Of a stretch of DNA of 64,000 nt, positions 34,382 to 44,517 are shown in pieces. The notes under the pieces were generated by a model. It had not been told where the DNA came from. It saw only the letters and a list, made by a program, of their open reading frames with translations, and did no database searches. A program made the position numbers and the translations under genes. Each line of letters opens with the position of its first letter. The first letter of the stretch is position 1. This DNA comes from Roseateles_B sp041912595 (GTDB lineage: Bacteria > Pseudomonadota > Gammaproteobacteria > Burkholderiales > Burkholderiaceae_C). The stretch is taken from NCBI GenBank assembly GCA_041912595.1, contig JAYRMR010000001.1, forward strand, positions 186,001 through 250,000, in the 5' to 3' direction.

Positions 34382-35103
34382 TGCTCGATGCTCGCGTTGT
34401 GATAGACCTCCTGGACGTCGTCCAGGTCCTCGATCACGTCCAGCAGCTTCTGCATGCGGGCGGCGTCGTCGCCGGCGAGGTCGATGGTGTTCTCGGCGCG
34501 CATGGTCACCTCGGCAATCTCGGCGGTGAGGCCCGCGGCCTCCAGCGCGTTCTTGACGGCCTCGAAGTCACCGGGGGCGGTCAGCACCTCGATGGAGCCG
34601 TCGTCGCCCGTGATCACGTCCTCGGCGCCGGCGTCCAGGGCCACTTCCATGACCTTGTCTTCCGAGGTGCCGGGCGCGAAGACCAGCTGGCCGCAGTGCT
34701 TGAACTGGAAGGCCACCGAGCCCTCGGTGCCCAGGTTGCCGCCGTGCTTGCTGAAGGCGTGGCGCACCTCGGCCACGGTGCGCACGCGGTTGTCGGTCAT
34801 GCAGTCCACGATGATGGCCGCGCCGCCGATGCCGTAGCCCTCGTAGCGGATTTCCTCGTAGGTCACGCCATCGAGGTTGCCGGTGGCCTTGTCGACGTTG
34901 CGCTTGATGTTGTCCGCCGGCATGTTGGCGGCCTTGGCCTTGTCGATGGCCAGGCGCAGGCGCGGGTTCATGGCGATGTCGCCCCCGCCCGAGCGGGCGG
35001 CCACGATGATTTCACGGGTCAGACGGGTCCAGACCTTGCCCCGCTTCTCGTCCTGACGGCCCTTGCGGTGCTGAATATTGGCCCATTTGCTATGACCAGC
35101 CAT
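34378..35103 (-). CDS. YebC/PmpR-family transcriptional/translational regulator
   Basis: The 241-residue protein has the invariant MAGHSKWANIQHRKGRQDEKRGKVWTRLTREI start and the middle GGNLGTEGSVAFQFKHCGQLVF of YebC-type proteins. Members were first seen as DNA-binding regulators (PmpR) and more recently linked to translation of proline-rich stretches at the ribosome. The start is the ATG at 35103; the longer frame (to 36000) is antisense to the HerA-like gene. It leads the yebC-purD-acyltransferase-hemF-nadD-rsfS-rlmH-maf-rng run. Confidence 0.95.
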   Translation of the reverse strand: MAGHSKWANIQHRKGRQDEKRGKVWTRLTREIIVAARSGGGDIAMNPRLRLAIDKAKAANMPADNIKRNVDKATGNLDGVTYEEIRYEGYGIGGAAIIVDCMTDNRVRTVAEVRHAFSKHGGNLGTEGSVAFQFKHCGQLVFAPGTSEDKVMEVALDAGAEDVITGDDGSIEVLTAPGDFEAVKNALEAAGLTAEIAEVTMRAENTIDLAGDDAARMQKLLDVIEDLDDVQEVYHNASIEQ

Positions 35104-35236
35104 ATGTCTTGTTCTCCGGGTCGGCCGCCTGGCGCCGGACGTGATTCCCCTGTGGAATTCCGTGCGCTCCAGCCGTGATGGTGTTGGATAGACTGCGATT
35201 TTAGCTTTCGCCACCACCTCTTCCCCGGAGCCCCGC

Positions 35237-36919
35237 ATGGCCGACCCCATCCTGCTCGCCCGACACGGCGAGATCGAGTGCCACCTGCTGCCCGCCCTGG
35301 CCAACCGCCACGGGCTCATCACGGGTGCCACCGGCACCGGCAAGACCATCAGCCTGCAGAAGCTGGCCGAGAGCTTCAGCCTGCTCGGCATCCCCGTCTT
35401 CATGGCCGACATCAAGGGCGACCTCACCGGCATCTCGCAGGCCGGCCAGCCCTCGGAGAAGCTGCAGGCGGTGCTCAAGGAGCGCGCCCTGGACGTGCCC
35501 GCGCCCGTCGCCTGCCCCACCACGCTGTGGGACGTCTTCGGCGAGCAGGGCCACCCCGTGCGAGCCACCATCTCGGACATGGGCCCCCTGCTCATCGCCC
35601 GCATGCTGGCCCTCAACGAGACGCAGACGGGCGTGCTGCAACTCGTCTTCAAGATCGCCGACGACCAGGGACTGCTGCTGCTGGACCTCAAGGACCTGCG
35701 CGCCATGCTGCAGCACGTGGGGGAGCATGCCAGCGAGTTCACGACGCAGTACGGCAATGTCTCGGCGGCCTCCATCGGCGCCATCCAGCGCGGCCTGCTG
35801 CAGATCGAGGCCCAGGGCGGGGACAAGTTCTTCGGCGAGCCCATGCTCAACATCGCCGATTTCATGCAAGTCGTTCCTGGTGCCCCCACGTCGCCTGCGG
35901 CTCCTGCCCCCCGAGGGGGCGCTCCGGCGCCTTGGGGCGGCCCGGCGGCGCCGGAGTCCGGCATGGGCGTGATCAACATCCTGGCCGCCGACAAGCTCAT
36001 GGCGGCGCCGCGCCTCTACGCCACCTTCCTGCTGTGGCTGCTGTCCGAGCTCTTCGAGACGCTCCCCGAGGTTGGCGACCTCGACAAGCCCAAGCTCGTG
36101 TTCTTCTTCGACGAGGCCCACCTGCTCTTCAAGGATGCGCCGGATGCGCTGGTCGAGCGCATCGAGCTCGTCGTGCGCCTGGTGCGCTCCAAGGGCGTGG
36201 GCGTCTATTTCGTGACGCAGAACCCGCTGGACATCCCCGACACGGTGCTCGGCCAGCTGGGCAACCGCGTGCAGCACGCGCTGCGCGCCTTCACGCCGCG
36301 CGACCAGAAGGCCGTGAAGGCCGCGGCCGAGACCATGCGGGCCAAGCCCGGGCTGGATATCGCCACCGCCATCAGCGAGCTGGGCGTGGGCGAGGCCCTG
36401 GTGAGCCTGCTGGACGAGAAGGGCCGGCCGAGCATCACGGAGCGCGTCTTCATCCTGCCGCCGGGCAGCCGCATCGGGCCGATCACGCCCGAGCAGCGCC
36501 AGGCCCTGCTGCAGAACTCCCTGGTGGCGGGCGTCTACGAGACGCTGCTGGACCGGGAGTCGGCCTATGAGCGACTCAAGGGTACGCCGGCACCGGCCCG
36601 TGCGCCTGCGCCGGCACCTGCATCCGGCACTGCGCCCGCCCGGTCCGGTGGCTCTCTGGCCGATGAGGCGCAACAGGCCCTGAAGCGCGGCCCGGCAGCC
36701 CCGGCCCCGGCCCCCACGCCGGAGGCCGGAGGCGGCCTGATGGACGGGCTCAAGGACGTGCTCTTCGGCACGACCGGCCCGCGCGGCGGCCGCCACGAGG
36801 GGCTGGCCGAGGCCGCCGCCAAGTCGGCGCTGCGCAGCATGGGCAGCTCGCTGGGTCGCGAGATCGTGCGCGGCGTGCTGGGCAGCATCCTCGGCGGCGG
36901 GGGCAGCCGGCGGCGCTGA
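35237..36919 (+). CDS. HerA-like ATPase (DUF853 family) with a repeat-like insertion
   Basis: The 560-residue HerA/FtsK-superfamily ATPase has Walker A GATGTGKTI at about residues 30-38, the DIKGDLTGI segment, Walker B LVFFFDEAHLLF and the arginine-finger-like QLGNRVQHALRAFTPRDQKAV. DUF853 proteins (YjgR in E. coli) have no settled function. Residues about 212-242 (GAPTSPAAPAPRGGAPAPWG...) interrupt the normally short link between DFMQ and GMGVINILAADKL and look like a translated repeat. A Pro/Ala-rich linker (about 455-505) and a Gly-rich basic end follow. It is divergent from yebC. Confidence 0.9.
   Translation: MADPILLARHGEIECHLLPALANRHGLITGATGTGKTISLQKLAESFSLLGIPVFMADIKGDLTGISQAGQPSEKLQAVLKERALDVPAPVACPTTLWDVFGEQGHPVRATISDMGPLLIARMLALNETQTGVLQLVFKIADDQGLLLLDLKDLRAMLQHVGEHASEFTTQYGNVSAASIGAIQRGLLQIEAQGGDKFFGEPMLNIADFMQVVPGAPTSPAAPAPRGGAPAPWGGPAAPESGMGVINILAADKLMAAPRLYATFLLWLLSELFETLPEVGDLDKPKLVFFFDEAHLLFKDAPDALVERIELVVRLVRSKGVGVYFVTQNPLDIPDTVLGQLGNRVQHALRAFTPRDQKAVKAAAETMRAKPGLDIATAISELGVGEALVSLLDEKGRPSITERVFILPPGSRIGPITPEQRQALLQNSLVAGVYETLLDRESAYERLKGTPAPARAPAPAPASGTAPARSGGSLADEAQQALKRGPAAPAPAPTPEAGGGLMDGLKDVLFGTTGPRGGRHEGLAEAAAKSALRSMGSSLGREIVRGVLGSILGGGGSRRR
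35871..35960. repeat. in-frame GC-rich repeat-like insertion inside the HerA-like gene
   Basis: About 90 bp with two palindromic parts: CCCCCCGAGGGGGC, and CGGCGCCTTGGGGCGGCC with GGCGGCGCCGG. It reads through in frame as a Pro/Ala/Gly stretch that related ATPases, as I know them, do not have. It resembles palindromic intergenic repeats of betaproteobacterial genomes (from memory, not checked). It carries no stop codon in frame. Confidence 0.5.
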
Positions 36920-37054
36920 GCGCGCGGCGCGGTGCATTTCGCGCCGCGCCACCGCATTTCGCGCCCCGCGACGTCGCCTCGTCGCGCCCCCGCAGACGCC
37001 CGGCCGGGCGGCCGGCACAGTGCAGCCATCGACACCCGCTTCAAGGAGCCCACG

Positions 37055-37570
37055 ATGAGCAGCACCGCCCTCCCCCTGATCCTCGGCCAGGTCCCCAGCT
37101 GGGTCTGGGGCCTGCTGGTCGCCCTGATCGCCCTCGGCCTCACGCAGACCCGCGACCGCTGGGTCAGCGCCGCACGGCTGCGTCGCATGCCGCTGGCTTT
37201 CGTCGCCTTCTCCGCCTGGAGCACGGTCGGCGCCTTCGGCTGGCAGGCCCTCACCGTGCTCGGCTTCCTGGCCGGCCTCTCGGCCACCCGCCAGCTGATC
37301 GCCGCCAGCGGCTGGCCCGGCGCCGCCCGCCATGACGCCGCCCGCAACGCCTACCTCGTGCCCGGCAGCTGGGCCCCGCTGGCCGTGATGATGGGCATCT
37401 TCGCGCTCAAGTTCCTGCTGGGCATGACGCTGGCCATGAGCCCGGCGCTGGCGCAGCAGCCCGCCGTGGTGCTGGGCGTGAGCGCCCTCAACGGCGCCCT
37501 GGGCTCGATCTTCCTGGCACGCTCCCGCAACCTGATGAAGCAGGCCGTGACGGCGAGCCCGCTCGCCTGA
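37055..37570 (+). CDS. conserved inner-membrane protein of unknown function
   Basis: The 171-residue protein has about four predicted helices (VWGLLVALIALGL, LAFVAFSAWSTVGAFGWQALTVLGFLAGL, APLAVMMGIFALKFLLGMTLAM, AVVLGVSALNGALGSIFLA) and no enzyme motif. It starts at an ATG after CAAGGAGCCC, a good ribosome site. It lies 24 bp upstream of the LytS-type kinase start, so it may be part of that operon, perhaps an accessory or target gene. I recognise a general family feel to small Burkholderiales membrane proteins, but no name I can support. Confidence 0.75.
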   Translation: MSSTALPLILGQVPSWVWGLLVALIALGLTQTRDRWVSAARLRRMPLAFVAFSAWSTVGAFGWQALTVLGFLAGLSATRQLIAASGWPGAARHDAARNAYLVPGSWAPLAVMMGIFALKFLLGMTLAMSPALAQQPAVVLGVSALNGALGSIFLARSRNLMKQAVTASPLA

Positions 37571-37594
37571 GGCGCTGCTGCACAATCGCCCGCC

Positions 37595-38746
37595 ATGAGT
37601 GCCAAGCCCTCCGCCTTCCCCATGAGCCCCGCCGCGCACCGAGGCTGGCAGTACTTCCTGCGCCACGGGGCCCAGTCGGCCCTGTGGTGCGCCGTGATCG
37701 GGCTGCTGCTGGCGGCACTCTCGGGCTGGAACCGGCCCTGGATCCAGGTGATCTACTCCTTCTGCATCGGCATGAACTGCTGGCTGCTGATCGACGGCGG
37801 CCGCCTGCTGATCGCCGCGCGCCTGCGCCGGCGCTACCCCGGCTGCGAGGGCTTCGAGCACGGCTGGCCGGGCTGGCCCTGGATGGCGGTCTGCGTGGTG
37901 GGCGGCGCGCTGGGCGGCTTCACCATCGGCCAGGTCCTCGGGGACGCCCTCACCGGCCTGCGCACGCGCAGCCTGTGGTCGGCCCAGTGGGGCCAGCTGG
38001 CGACCACGCTCACGATCACCGGCCTGGCGTCTCTGGGCGGCACGGCCTTCTTCTACACGCGGGGCCGGATGACCGCCGCGCAGATGGAGGCCGAGCAGGC
38101 CCGCCGGGTCGCCGCCGAGACCCAGCTCCTGCTGCTGCAGGCGCAGCTCGAGCCGCACATGCTGTTCAACACGCTGGCCAATCTGCGCGTGCTGATCGGG
38201 CTCGACGCCCCCCGCGCCCAGACGATGCTGGACCAGCTGATCGCCTTCCTGCGCGCCACGCTGGAGGCCTCCCGCGTGGGCCACCACCCGCTCCAGACCG
38301 AGTTCGCGAGGTTGCAGGACTACCTCAGCCTCATGCAGGTGCGCATGGGCGAACGCCTGCAGGCCCGCTTCGAGCTGCCGCCCGCGCTGGCCGGGCTCTC
38401 CCTGCCGGCGCTGCTGCTGCAGCCGCTCGTCGAGAACGCGATCAAGCACGGCCTCGAGCCCCAGATCGAGGGCGGCCTGCTGGAGGTGTCCGCCCGGCTG
38501 CAGGGCGAGGACTGCCTGCTGGTCGTCGCAGACAGCGGCCGTGGTCAGGCTGCCTCCCCAGGCACCGCCGGCACCGGATTTGGCCTGCAGCAGGTCCGGG
38601 ACCGCCTGCAGGCCCGTTATGGCGATGCCGCAGGCCTCAGCCTCAGCTATCCCGCCGAGGGCGGCTGCCGCATCGAGATCCACATCCCCCGCCGCCTGAT
38701 GACGGCACCGACATCCCCTTACGCACCCGCTCCTGTCGCCTCATGA
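37595..38746 (+). CDS. LytS/AlgZ-type sensor histidine kinase
   Basis: The 383-residue kinase has about four N-terminal membrane segments (residues about 25-155), then the His_kinase family domain. LLLQAQLEPHMLFNTLANLRVLI carries the phospho-acceptor His188, and the ATPase domain has PLVENAIKHGLEP and GTGFGLQQVRDRL. Kinases of this type work with LytTR-domain regulators; the next gene is exactly that, with the stop and start overlapping (ATGA). The signal is unknown. AlgZ/AlgR-like function in envelope or motility control is a family-based guess. Confidence 0.9.
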   Translation: MSAKPSAFPMSPAAHRGWQYFLRHGAQSALWCAVIGLLLAALSGWNRPWIQVIYSFCIGMNCWLLIDGGRLLIAARLRRRYPGCEGFEHGWPGWPWMAVCVVGGALGGFTIGQVLGDALTGLRTRSLWSAQWGQLATTLTITGLASLGGTAFFYTRGRMTAAQMEAEQARRVAAETQLLLLQAQLEPHMLFNTLANLRVLIGLDAPRAQTMLDQLIAFLRATLEASRVGHHPLQTEFARLQDYLSLMQVRMGERLQARFELPPALAGLSLPALLLQPLVENAIKHGLEPQIEGGLLEVSARLQGEDCLLVVADSGRGQAASPGTAGTGFGLQQVRDRLQARYGDAAGLSLSYPAEGGCRIEIHIPRRLMTAPTSPYAPAPVAS

Positions 38747-39561
38747 CCCCCATCGCCCTGATCGCCGAAGACGAGGCCCTGCTGGCCGAGCACCTGAAGT
38801 CCGAGTTGCAGCAGCTGTGGCCAGAGCTGGTGCTGCTGCCCATCGCGCCGCACGGGCAGGCGGCCGTGGACCTGGCCCTGGCCCGCCGCCCGAGCCTGTG
38901 CTTCCTCGACATCCGCATGCCCGGCCTCAACGGCCTGGAGGCCGCCGCCGCGCTGGCCGAGGACTGGCCCGAGGACGCGCCCTTCCCCTTGCTGGTCTTC
39001 GTGACCGCCTATGACCAATACGCCTTGCAGGCCTTCGAGCACGCGGCCGTCGACTACGTGCTGAAGCCCGTGCAGCGCGAGCGCCTCGCCCAGACGGTGA
39101 CGCGCCTGCAGCAGGCCCTGGCGCTGCGCCAGGCCACGGTCAGCCCGCCGCTGGACGCCACCCTGGCGCAGCTGCGCCAGCTGCTCGCCCCGGCGGGCGG
39201 TGCGGCGGGCGGCGCGGCACCAGCGCCGGCCGTGCCGCGCCTGCGCCTGCTGCAGGTCAGCCAGGGGTCGAGCATCCAGATGGTGCCCGTCGAGGACGTG
39301 CTGTTCTTCGAGGCCGCCGACAAATACGTCCGCGTGGTCACCGCGCAGAAGGAGCACCTGATGCGGCTGTCGCTGCGCGAGCTGCTGCCCCAGCTGGACA
39401 CCGAGCTCTTCTGGCAGGTGCATCGCGGCACGGTGGTGAAGGCCGCCGCCATCGAGCGCGCGGTGCGCGACGAGCAGGGCAAGCTGACCCTGCATCTGCG
39501 CGAACACCCCGAGAAACTGGGCGTCAGCCGGCTCTATGCGCACCTGTTTCGCGGCCTCTGA
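38743..39561 (+). CDS. LytTR-family response regulator (AlgR/YehT type)
   Basis: The 272-residue protein has a receiver domain (AEDEALLAEHLKSEL; Asp56 in FLDIRMPG; Lys in YVLKPVQRERLAQT) and, after an Ala/Gly/Pro-rich linker (about residues 140-160), a C-terminal LytTR DNA-binding domain (IQMVPVEDVLFFEAADKYVRVVT ... FWQVHRGTVVKAAAIERAVRD). Its partner is the LytS-type kinase just upstream, overlapping by 4 bp. Targets are unknown. It ends about 100 bp before glnS. Confidence 0.91.
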   Translation: MTPIALIAEDEALLAEHLKSELQQLWPELVLLPIAPHGQAAVDLALARRPSLCFLDIRMPGLNGLEAAAALAEDWPEDAPFPLLVFVTAYDQYALQAFEHAAVDYVLKPVQRERLAQTVTRLQQALALRQATVSPPLDATLAQLRQLLAPAGGAAGGAAPAPAVPRLRLLQVSQGSSIQMVPVEDVLFFEAADKYVRVVTAQKEHLMRLSLRELLPQLDTELFWQVHRGTVVKAAAIERAVRDEQGKLTLHLREHPEKLGVSRLYAHLFRGL

Positions 39562-39663
39562 GCCGCCCGCGCCTCGCGCCCCTGCGCGGCACCGATAAAA
39601 TCCGCCGCTTCCCATCTCCAACGAGGGAGCGGCGGCCTCACCGCACGCTCCTGCCCACCGCCG

Positions 39664-41469
<1,806 letters not shown>

Positions 41470-41500
41470 GGCCGGCGGCGCCAGCCGCCCCTTCAAGCAC

Positions 41501-41525
41501 AAGACCGCCCGAGGGCGGTCTTTTT
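41501..41525 (+). terminator. Rho-independent terminator of glnS
   Basis: AAGACCGCCC and GGGCGGTCTT form a stem around a two- or three-base loop, followed directly by TTTTT. It is 32 bp past the glnS stop. Confidence 0.92.
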
Positions 41526-41644
41526 CATGGCGGGCCGCTGGCGCGTGGCAGCGTCATGTCAGGTCAGGTCACGTCCGGTCCCATCACGCCCAGACATTTC
41601 ACGCCGCCGGAGCGCGGCATCGCCGTGCGCCCGTCGCGGCGGGC

Positions 41645-41902
41645 TCAGCCGCGGCTCGTGACCACCGGCGCCGCGTACTCGTGGCCGACGACGGCGCGGG
41701 CGAAGAGGTAGTTCTCGCGGGCCCGCTCGCTCAGGGCATCGAGGCTCACCTCGCCCCGGGCATTGCAGGGAAAGGCCAGGGCCTTGCCCGTGTGGAACAG
41801 GGACTGGAACCTCAGCTCGAAGCAGCGCTCCAGGGCCTGCTCCAGCCGCGGATCGCTGCTCCCTGCGTCACGCAGGGCGGTGGTGCTGTCGGTGATGTTC
41901 AT
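41645..41902 (-). CDS. small conserved protein of unknown function
   Basis: The 85-residue soluble protein is acidic at its start and rich in charged residues (DPRLEQALERCFELRFQSLFHTGKALAFPCNARGEVSLDALSERARENYLFARAVVGHEYAAPVV). It follows a good ribosome site (GGAGAGGATC) on the minus strand, which favours it as a real gene. Two Cys (in ERCFEL and FPCNA) are visible; no domain is recognised. It stands alone between the glnS terminator and the S9 peptidase gene. Confidence 0.7.
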   Translation of the reverse strand: MNITDSTTALRDAGSSDPRLEQALERCFELRFQSLFHTGKALAFPCNARGEVSLDALSERARENYLFARAVVGHEYAAPVVTSRG

Positions 41903-42124
41903 GATCCTCTCCAACGACGCCCTCATCTTTGCTGCGGGCTTGATGCAAGACTAGGCCCCGTTCGCGGGGACCACCATGTGCAAAGGTCTCGACTCAACGT
42001 CGGATCGATGCTCGCGGTGGACTAGGAAGTGCGCTGACAGCAATTAATCACGCAGGGCAAGAGCGATGCCCACGAGCCGCCCCGGAACGCTTGCGCCCGG
42101 GGCCGGCGTGACATGCTGCCGGCC

Positions 42125-44395
42125 TCAAGGGCGCAGCTGCCGCTGGAAGAAGTCCAGCTGCGTGCGCGCCAGGTGCAGCCGGGCCTTGCGGCCGGCCACG
42201 CCGTGCGCATGGCCCGGGTAGATCACGGTCTCGAAGACCTTGCCCTCGTTCTGCAGCGCCTGGATCATGCGCAGCGAGTTGTCGAAGAGCACGTTGTCGT
42301 CCGAGGTGCCGTGGATGATCATCAGCGGCCGGTTCAGCAGCGACGCGCGGGGGATCAGGTTCGCCTGCTGATAGGCCGGTGCCTGGCCGCCGTCCGGCAG
42401 GCCGAGGTAGCGCTCCGTGTAGGCGGTGTCGTAGAGCGTCCAGTCCGTGGGCGAGGCGCCGGCGATCGCGGCCGCGAAGGGCGTGTCGGCATCCAGCAGC
42501 GCGCGCAGCGCCAGGAAGCCGCCATAGGACCAGCCGGTGAAGCCGATGCGGCTCGCGTCGACGGCGGGGTACTGCTTTGCCAGCTGACGGACGGCCGTGA
42601 AGAGGTCCGCGACCTCGTTCTTGCCGAAGGCGTGGTCATGGGCGCGCGTGAACTCGCGGTCCCGGAAGGCCATGCCGCGGGTGTCCAGCATCAGCACGCC
42701 GAAGCCCTGCTGCTGGTAGAGCGCCAGCGTGGGCAGGTCCGCTTGCCAGCGCCAGGTCACGGTGGCCGTGCCCGGGCCGCCGTAGGCCCGCACCACCACC
42801 GGGTAGTTGCCGGACAGGCTCGGCCGCGTGGGCGGCAGGAAGACGGCGTTGAGGGGCGTCTTGCCATCGGCCGCGAGGAGCTCGGGCAGCTGGGGCTGCA
42901 GGCGCGCCGCGAGCTCGGTGACCAGCGCATCGGGCTGGGCCTGCTCGATCAGGCGCGGCGCGGACTTGCCGTCGAGCTTCAGCAACTCGGTGCGGGGCGG
43001 CTGCTGCCAGGAGGACTGCGTGATGAGCAGCTGCGTGCAGGCGGCGTCGCCGCGGGCGTCGCGCCAGCGGCGCGCGTCGCCGGGCTGCAGCATCTGCACC
43101 TGGCCCTTGAAGTCGGACTTGAACAGCTCCCGGCCGCGGCCCCGTTCGGTGGCGCCGGCAAAGACGACGTGCTGCTCGCCCAGGCACACGAGCTGGGCCA
43201 CCGGCTCGGCCTGATGGGTCAGGGCCTGTGCGGCGCCGGTGACGCGGTCGACCAGCCACAGCTGGCGGCGGCCGCTGCGCTCGCTGCTCCACAGCAGCGC
43301 CGGCTTGCCGGAGCGCTTGAGCGCGGGCAGCTCGCGCAGGTCGTCCTGCACCTCCACCCAGGCGGCGTCGCGCTCGTCCAGCACGGCATGGGGCTGGCCC
43401 TGGGCATTGAATTCGAGCAGCTGCAGGTGCTTCTGGTCCCGCGTGAGCCATTGCAGCCAGGGCGTGCCGTCCGCGAACCAGCCGGCGCGGGCGATGTACT
43501 CCGCCTCGGCGGGCAGGGTCAGGCGCAGGGGTTCGGTCTTGCCCGCGAGGTCCAGCACGAGGGCCTGCACCTTGGCATTGGGGCTGCCCGCGCCGGGGTA
43601 GCGCTGGTCGACGAGGCGCGTGCCATCGCCACCGATCTGCGCGCGGCGGCGCACGGGCACGCCGGACTCGTCCACCTCGATGGCGAGCAGGCGCGTGCCG
43701 TCCGGCGACCACCAGAAGCCTCTGTGGCGATGCAATTCCTCGGCGGCGATGAACTCGGCGAGGCCCGTCGAGCGCGTCTCGCTGCCCGTGTTGGTGAGGC
43801 GGCGCGGCGCACTGCCGTCCAGGCCCTGGACCCACAGGTCGTTCTGCTTGACGTAGGCGATCTGCCGGCCCGCGCCGTCGCACTGCGGATCGCGCTCGGG
43901 CACCTGCTCGTCGTGGGTGAGGCGCTGCACCTTCGGGGCGCTGCCGGCCGTCTGGCCGAGCTCCACGAGGTAGAGATCGCCGGCCAGGGGCAGCACCAGC
44001 TGGCGGTCGCCCTTGCCGCACCACTGGTAGCCGGTGATGCCCGCGCCGCGCTGGCGGCGGCGTTCGAGGGCCATCTTCTCGGCTTCCGTGAGCACCGCCT
44101 CGCGCTGGCCGATGAGGTCGCTTGCGGCCACGAGGCGGCGTGCGTCGCCTCCCGCGAGCGGCGTGCCCCACAGCTCGTTGACGTCCGGATTGCTCTCGGA
44201 GGGGCGCAGATAGGTCAGCCACTGCCCACCCGGCGAGAGCGTGCCGCCGAGGCCGGCGCGGCCCATCAGCGGGGGATCGCCGTAGATGCGGTCCAGCGTG
44301 AGCGCGGGCGATGCCGGGGCGGCGGTGGCGGGCAGCAGCGACCCGGCGCCCAGCAGGGGCAGCAGGGCCAGGAGAAGGCGCGATGTTTGAAGCAT
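42125..44395 (-). CDS. S9-family dipeptidyl peptidase (DPP IV-like), periplasmic
   Basis: The 756-residue serine peptidase has an N-terminal signal peptide (LLALLPLLGAGSLLPATAA). A DPP IV-type beta-propeller N-domain (repeated WSPDGTRLLAIEVDESGVPV, RRRAQIGGDGT patterns) is followed by the alpha/beta hydrolase catalytic domain. GWSYGGFLALRAL holds the Ser, IHGTSDDNVLFDNSL the Asp and YPGHAHGVAGR the His. Such enzymes release dipeptides from proline-containing N-termini in the periplasm. The start is the ATG at 44395; the longer frame to 45280 is a shadow of dusC. Confidence 0.92.
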   Translation of the reverse strand: MLQTSRLLLALLPLLGAGSLLPATAAPASPALTLDRIYGDPPLMGRAGLGGTLSPGGQWLTYLRPSESNPDVNELWGTPLAGGDARRLVAASDLIGQREAVLTEAEKMALERRRQRGAGITGYQWCGKGDRQLVLPLAGDLYLVELGQTAGSAPKVQRLTHDEQVPERDPQCDGAGRQIAYVKQNDLWVQGLDGSAPRRLTNTGSETRSTGLAEFIAAEELHRHRGFWWSPDGTRLLAIEVDESGVPVRRRAQIGGDGTRLVDQRYPGAGSPNAKVQALVLDLAGKTEPLRLTLPAEAEYIARAGWFADGTPWLQWLTRDQKHLQLLEFNAQGQPHAVLDERDAAWVEVQDDLRELPALKRSGKPALLWSSERSGRRQLWLVDRVTGAAQALTHQAEPVAQLVCLGEQHVVFAGATERGRGRELFKSDFKGQVQMLQPGDARRWRDARGDAACTQLLITQSSWQQPPRTELLKLDGKSAPRLIEQAQPDALVTELAARLQPQLPELLAADGKTPLNAVFLPPTRPSLSGNYPVVVRAYGGPGTATVTWRWQADLPTLALYQQQGFGVLMLDTRGMAFRDREFTRAHDHAFGKNEVADLFTAVRQLAKQYPAVDASRIGFTGWSYGGFLALRALLDADTPFAAAIAGASPTDWTLYDTAYTERYLGLPDGGQAPAYQQANLIPRASLLNRPLMIIHGTSDDNVLFDNSLRMIQALQNEGKVFETVIYPGHAHGVAGRKARLHLARTQLDFFQRQLRP

Positions 44396-44517
44396 GCGAG
44401 ATGCTACGCGCACCCCGCACTCGCGCGCCTCCGGGCTTGCACCGGGGCCGCTGCGGCCGCGGGGCTCGGGCGTGCGCCCAGCGCCCGTTTGGCGCAGGCC
44501 GGGTGTCAGGCCGCGTC

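Noticed and set aside
35201..38683. 1160-residue minus-strand ORF across the HerA-like and kinase genes
   Set aside because: Antisense reading through several real genes; composition is Gln/Gly/Ala/Arg-rich with no domain.
41553..41580. Short GTCAGGTCAGGTCACGTCCGG direct repeats after glnS
   Set aside because: Only a few imperfect 5-bp units; no structure or neighbouring gene gives them meaning.
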